NCBI GenBank assembly: GCA_946409475.1
Contig: CAMJWQ010000117.1
Coordinates: 1-9,078, forward strand
Reading direction: 5' to 3'
DNA: 9,078 nucleotides
Source: an uncultured Lachnospiraceae bacterium
GTDB lineage: Bacteria; Bacillota; Clostridia; Lachnospirales; Lachnospiraceae
Shown: piece after piece, positions 6,459-9,078 of the stretch
Layout of the letters: the number at the start of each line of letters is the position of its first letter
How positions within the stretch are numbered: position 1 is the first letter of the stretch
The notes under the pieces: generated by a model
What the model was told of the DNA's origin: nothing
What the model saw: the letters and a program-made list of their open reading frames with translations, nothing else
Databases searched by the model: none
Position numbers and translations under genes: made by a program

Positions 6459-6557
6459 TGGAATAATATGCCGCCGGATAGTAAAAGGATTATTATATGG
6501 CATGCGGGCACATTATGAATGGCATGGCCGAACTGTTACCGATATGGATATGGGAGG
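6459..6557. other. Intergenic stretch after the regulator gene, no gene supported
   Basis: The whole intergenic gap is 6459-6805. This first part, up to the terminator hairpin, holds nothing recognisable. A 35-codon reading frame from ATG 6497 to TAA 6604 has a weak AAAGGA before it but runs straight through the terminator stem, and is not called as a gene. Confidence 0.5.
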
Positions 6558-6587
6558 AGGACAGAGCCTTAGGGCTTCTGTCCTTTT
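6558..6587 (+). terminator. Intrinsic terminator after the RpiR-family gene
   Basis: AGGACAGAGCC (6558-6568), loop TTAG, and GGCTTCTGTCCT (6573-6584) form a stem of about 11 bp with a one-base bulge, followed by TTTT and then ATT (6584-6590). It lies 100 bp after the regulator stop codon and separates it from the ABC operon promoter. Confidence 0.85.
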
Positions 6588-6595
6588 ATTGTCCC

Positions 6596-6650
6596 TTTAT
6601 TTAAATAAAATTTATTTAAAATAAGAAATTATAAAATAAATTAAATTAGC
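6596..6650 (+). other. AT-rich tract upstream of the ABC operon promoter (UP-element-like)
   Basis: This stretch is almost pure A/T, begins with the perfect palindrome TTTATTTAAATAAA (6596-6609), and ends right above the -35 box at 6653. Such A/T tracts directly upstream of a -35 can bind the RNA polymerase alpha subunits and raise promoter strength. That role is inference from position and composition. Confidence 0.4.
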
Positions 6651-6651
6651 T

Positions 6652-6681
6652 ATTGTAAAGCCGGAGACAGTGTGTTACAAT
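6652..6681. promoter_or_regulatory. Inverted repeat covering the ABC operon promoter (candidate operator)
   Basis: ATTGTAA (6652-6658) and TTACAAT (6675-6681) are perfect reverse complements, 16 bp apart. They coincide exactly with the -35 and -10 hexamers. The arms contain the GTAA/TTAC words also found in the palindromes upstream of the RpiR-family gene, although in outward instead of inward order. Part of the symmetry may be a by-product of promoter consensus, since TTGTAA and TACAAT are partly complementary. Confidence 0.35.
6653..6681 (+). promoter_or_regulatory. Promoter of the ribose-type ABC transporter operon
   Basis: TTGTAA (6653-6658), a 17-bp spacer and TACAAT (6676-6681) with a TGT extended -10 (6673-6675) make a convincing sigma-A promoter. 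Transcription would begin near 6688, leaving a leader of about 118 nt before the binding-protein gene. It lies between the upstream terminator and the gene, as expected for an independent operon. Confidence 0.7.
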
Positions 6682-6683
6682 CT

Positions 6684-6704
6684 CATTATCAACTAGACAT
6701 AATG
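6684..6704. promoter_or_regulatory. Candidate operator at the start site of the ABC operon
   Basis: CATTAT (6684-6689) and ATAATG (6699-6704) form a perfect 6-9-6 inverted repeat immediately downstream of the -10, over the predicted start site, the classical position for a repressor. The words ATTATCAA (6685-6692) and CATAATG (6698-6704) recur in the same order at 6721-6728 and 6740-6746, hinting at a second, weaker site in the leader. A 10-bp palindrome ATGTATACAT (6702-6711) overlaps the right end. The leader between 6712 and 6792 holds no other recognisable element. Confidence 0.4.
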
Positions 6705-6805
6705 TATACATAAAGTTGTGATTATCAAGTTTTGTTGGTCATAATGACGGAAGCAATAGGGGGGCTTACGTTATTTTGATAAATTAAGAAAACGGAGGAT
6801 TTAAA

Positions 6806-7861
6806 ATGAAGAAGAAACTTGTAGCAGTGGTAATGTCAGTAGTAGTAGCATTTGGCCTGGCGGGGTGCGGAGGCAGTGCAAGTGAGGAGACGGAAGCGGA
6901 TCAAACGGCAGCGGAAGAGGCTTCGGCAGAGGTTACGACAGAAGAAAATACTGCCGATGCTGAGGAAACAGATACTTCTGAAAGCAGTGCCAGTTATGTG
7001 ATCGGGTATTCGCCGGCAACCTTAAATAATGCTTTCTGGCTGGCGGTTGAGGATGGTGTTAACAAGGCTATTGAGGAAAAGGGAGCAGAGGTAAAATTAG
7101 TAGAAGTCGATGCAAACGGAGACCAATCCATTATGAATGACCGAATCAGTGATTTGATCAGCACCGGTATTGATGCCTTATTATTGGCACCTGCAGACTC
7201 CACGGCCTGTACTTCCGCATTAGAACAGTTAAAGGAAGCCGGTATTCCCGTCATTAATTTTGACACCCCGGTTGACGCGGCAGATTTGGTCGAAACAATT
7301 ATTGCATCGGATAACTATAATGCAGGTTATGTGGTAGGTGCGGATGCTGCGGCAAAAATGGAAGACGGAGCGAAGATCTTAGTACTGCATTCTCCCAGAG
7401 CCAGCGCATGTGTTCAGCGTTATGACGGTTTTGTAGCGGCTTTGGATGAAAGCGGGAAAAAATACACCGTCGTAAACGTACTTGACGGAGAGGGAGATCA
7501 GGAAACTTCTTTGGGATTAGCGGCAGATGCTATTGTTGCGGATCCTGATTTGGCAATTATCTTTGCCGTTAACGATCCTTCTGCCATGGGTGCTGTAAAT
7601 GCTATTCAACAATCAAGTGTAACCCTGGAAAACGAGATTATGGTATACGGGGTGGACGGCAATCCCGATGCCAAGGTAATGGTTAATAACGGTCTTATGG
7701 AAGGTACCGGAGCGCAGTCTCCCGAAACACTCGGTTATGATTCCATGATGTCTGCTTTCACCTTGCTGGAGGGCGGAACGGTAGAAAAAGAGGTTACTGT
7801 TAATACATTCTTAATTACTGCCGAAAATGTTTCCGACTATGGCACGGACGGCTGGCAGTAA
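6806..7861 (+). CDS. Ribose-type (periplasmic-binding-protein type I) sugar-binding lipoprotein of an ABC importer
   Basis: This 351-residue protein is the extracellular receptor of the ABC importer whose ATPase follows. It has a signal peptide with MKKK start and lipobox LAGC, so Cys21 is the lipid anchor, then a long acidic Glu/Thr/Ala-rich linker (22-62). The mature part is an RbsB-like type I fold: YVIGYSPATLNNAFW (64-78), ISTGIDALLLAPAD (118-131), PVINFDTPVD (148-157), IIASDNYNAG (165-174), RYDGF (205-209), FAVNDPSAMGA (253-263) and YGVDGNPDA (281-289). Ligand-site residues known from RbsB are largely kept (Asn74/Asn75, Phe77, Arg205, Asn256/Asp257, Asp284). The RbsB arginine after the DR motif is Thr154 here, so the sugar is probably not simply ribose. 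GGAGG at 6794-6798 sets the start. The sugar cannot be named from sequence alone. Confidence 0.92.
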   Translation: MKKKLVAVVMSVVVAFGLAGCGGSASEETEADQTAAEEASAEVTTEENTADAEETDTSESSASYVIGYSPATLNNAFWLAVEDGVNKAIEEKGAEVKLVEVDANGDQSIMNDRISDLISTGIDALLLAPADSTACTSALEQLKEAGIPVINFDTPVDAADLVETIIASDNYNAGYVVGADAAAKMEDGAKILVLHSPRASACVQRYDGFVAALDESGKKYTVVNVLDGEGDQETSLGLAADAIVADPDLAIIFAVNDPSAMGAVNAIQQSSVTLENEIMVYGVDGNPDAKVMVNNGLMEGTGAQSPETLGYDSMMSAFTLLEGGTVEKEVTVNTFLITAENVSDYGTDGWQ

Positions 7862-7879
7862 CAGGAAGCTCCATTCCTG
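7862..7879 (+). other. Small hairpin directly after the binding-protein stop codon
   Basis: CAGGAA (7862-7867) and TTCCTG (7874-7879) form a perfect 6-bp stem with a 6-nt loop, immediately adjoining the stop codon. It precedes the larger hairpin at 7899-7927 and may help protect the 3' end of the upstream message. Confidence 0.4.
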
Positions 7880-7898
7880 AAAATGAAAAGGTATTAAT

Positions 7899-7927
7899 AC
7901 TAAGGGCGGCGGTCGGCTGCCCTTAGT
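7899..7927 (+). other. Strong intercistronic hairpin between binding-protein and ATPase genes
   Basis: The arms 7899-7910 (ACTAAGGGCGGC) and 7916-7927 (GCTGCCCTTAGT) pair over 12 bp with one G-U wobble and a 5-nt loop. It is followed by TAAAGAAG and not by a T-tract, so it would not be an efficient intrinsic terminator. Placed between a binding-protein gene and its ATPase, it most likely protects the upstream mRNA segment or attenuates downstream expression, raising the ratio of receptor to transporter. It ends 8 nt before the ATPase ribosome binding site. Confidence 0.65.
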
Positions 7928-7946
7928 TAAAGAAGAGGTGTAGAAA

Positions 7947-9078
7947 TGCCAAAAACATTAGTTAGAATGAAAGGTATCATGAAAACTTTTCCGGGAGTCA
8001 GGGCACTTAATAATGCGCAGCTGACATTATATGAGGGAGAGGTTCTGGGCCTGTTGGGTGAGAATGGGGCAGGCAAGTCGACGTTGATGAATATTCTTGG
8101 CGGTATTTACAAACCGGATTCCGGAGAAATAACCATTGACGGACAGGAGGTCAGGATTGATAACGTAATGGCAGCCCAGAATCTTGGTGTGGCTTTTATT
8201 CATCAGGAGATTGCGCTGGTTCCTTATCTGTCTGTTGCGGAAAATATTTTTCTGGGAAGAGAAAAAATGACCGCGGGAATGGTGGATAAAAATAAAATGT
8301 ACAAGGAAGCCGGAAAATGGCTGGAGATGGTAGGACTTGATGTTAACCCTGCGGCATTGGTATGTAATCTAAGTATCGGCAGACAGCAAATGGTGGAAAT
8401 TGCCAAAGCCTGTTCACTTAACATGAAGCTGATGATTATGGATGAACCCACTTCCTCCTTATCGGAAAAGGAAGTGGAGTCCCTGTTTGAAATGATACAT
8501 AGACTAAGAGAAAAAAACATCGGTATTATTTACATTTCCCATAAACTGTCTGAGATTTTCACCATTACGGACAGGGTATGTGTCATGCGGGACGGCGGCT
8601 ATGTAGGGACTATTATTACAAAGGAAAGCCGCCAGGAAGAGCTGGTGCAGATGATGGTGGGAAGGGAATTAAGCAATTATTATGTGAGGACCTTTCATGA
8701 GCCGGGAGAAGCAGTACTGGAGGCAAGTCATATTTGCTCCGGCAGCCGTATAACAGATTGCAGCTTCCAGGTTCGGAAAGGCGAAATATTGGGCTTTTAC
8801 GGCTTGGTGGGAGCGGGACGTTCGGAATTGATAAAAGCGGTAATGGGTCTATACCCCAGAGACAGCGGCAGGGTATTGTTAAAAGGAGAAGATGTATCCA
8901 GGCTGTCAACCATGAAAATACAGGAGCGGGGATTAGCACTGGTTCCGGAAAATAGAAAATTAGAAGGTCTAATATTAAAAAATTCCATTAAATTTAATAT
9001 CAGTGTTTCCGTTTTGAGACAGTTTATAAAGAATTTCAAGGTAAATTTGAAAAAGGAAAAAGAGATTGTAGATAAGGG
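7947..9078 (+). CDS. Ribose-type sugar ABC importer ATPase, two nucleotide-binding domains (3' end outside the window)
   Basis: 377 codons are visible and the frame is open to the window edge; complete RbsA/MglA-type proteins are about 500 residues. The first nucleotide-binding domain is intact: Walker A GENGAGKST (38-46), Q-loop HQE (86-88), signature LSIGRQQMVEIAKA (142-155), Walker B LMIMDEPTSSL (162-172) and switch histidine His199 in ISHK. The second domain begins near 257 with the degenerate Walker A typical of this subfamily, GFYGLVGAGRSEL (283-295), and the family motif VPENRKLEGL (333-342). It hydrolyses ATP at the inner membrane face to drive uptake of the sugar bound by the lipoprotein encoded just upstream. 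GAAGAGG (7933-7939) supports ATG 7947. A permease gene should follow beyond the window. Confidence 0.94.

Noticed and set aside
6497..6604. 35-codon reading frame after the regulator gene
   Set aside because: It has only a weak AAAGGA, no recognisable protein features, and runs through the terminator stem. It could be a leader peptide, but nothing in the sequence shows this.
6421..6624. 67-residue reading frame overlapping the end of the regulator gene
   Set aside because: It starts inside the regulator gene in another frame, without a ribosome binding site, and runs through the terminator.
6601..6650. Similarity of the AT-rich tract to the one at 5498-5515
   Set aside because: Both are low-complexity A/T sequence, where such matches arise by chance.
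1..9078. CRISPR arrays, insertion sequences, tRNA or rRNA genes, attachment sites
   Set aside because: No spaced direct repeats, transposase-like frames, cloverleaf folds or terminal repeats were seen; the genes have uniform orientation and style, with no sign of a recent insertion.

Overview
The window looks like chromosome of a low-to-moderate GC Gram-positive anaerobe, most likely a clostridial or Lachnospiraceae-type Firmicute. The signs are strong AGGAGG-type ribosome binding sites, AT-rich intergenic regions, sigma-A-like promoters, and lipoprotein binding proteins with long acidic linkers after the lipobox cysteine. Taxonomy is inferred from style, not from a marker gene. All seven recognisable genes lie on the + strand.

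Positions 1-264 are a non-coding leader with a possible promoter and several palindromes. Positions 265-5309 look like one operon of five genes. They are a DapA/NanA-superfamily pyruvate aldolase or lyase, the three genes of a tripartite tricarboxylate transporter (binding lipoprotein TctC, small membrane protein TctB, large membrane protein TctA), and a KDPG/KHG-type aldolase fused to a C-terminal glyoxalase-like (VOC) domain. A strong intrinsic terminator at 5341-5382 closes this unit.

Positions 5383-5564 are a regulatory region with two TTAC-N-GTAA palindromes and two possible promoters, followed by a MurR/RpiR-family regulator with a sugar-phosphate-binding SIS domain (5565-6458). A second intrinsic terminator at 6558-6587 follows. 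A well-formed promoter at 6653-6681 then begins a ribose-type ABC importer operon: a binding lipoprotein (6806-7861) and a two-domain ATPase (from 7947) that runs off the window end. The permease would be expected just beyond.

As a reading of the whole, the first operon imports an organic or sugar acid and carries two different 2-keto-acid aldolases that would split a keto-deoxy intermediate to pyruvate plus an aldehyde. The RpiR regulator probably senses a phosphorylated sugar or sugar acid and controls itself and one or both neighbouring operons. The second operon brings in a sugar. No dehydratase, dehydrogenase or kinase that would make the aldolase substrate is present here, so the actual substrate cannot be named. 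Both binding-protein genes are followed by a strong intercistronic hairpin without a T-tract, which suggests that both operons use the same device to make more binding protein than membrane components.
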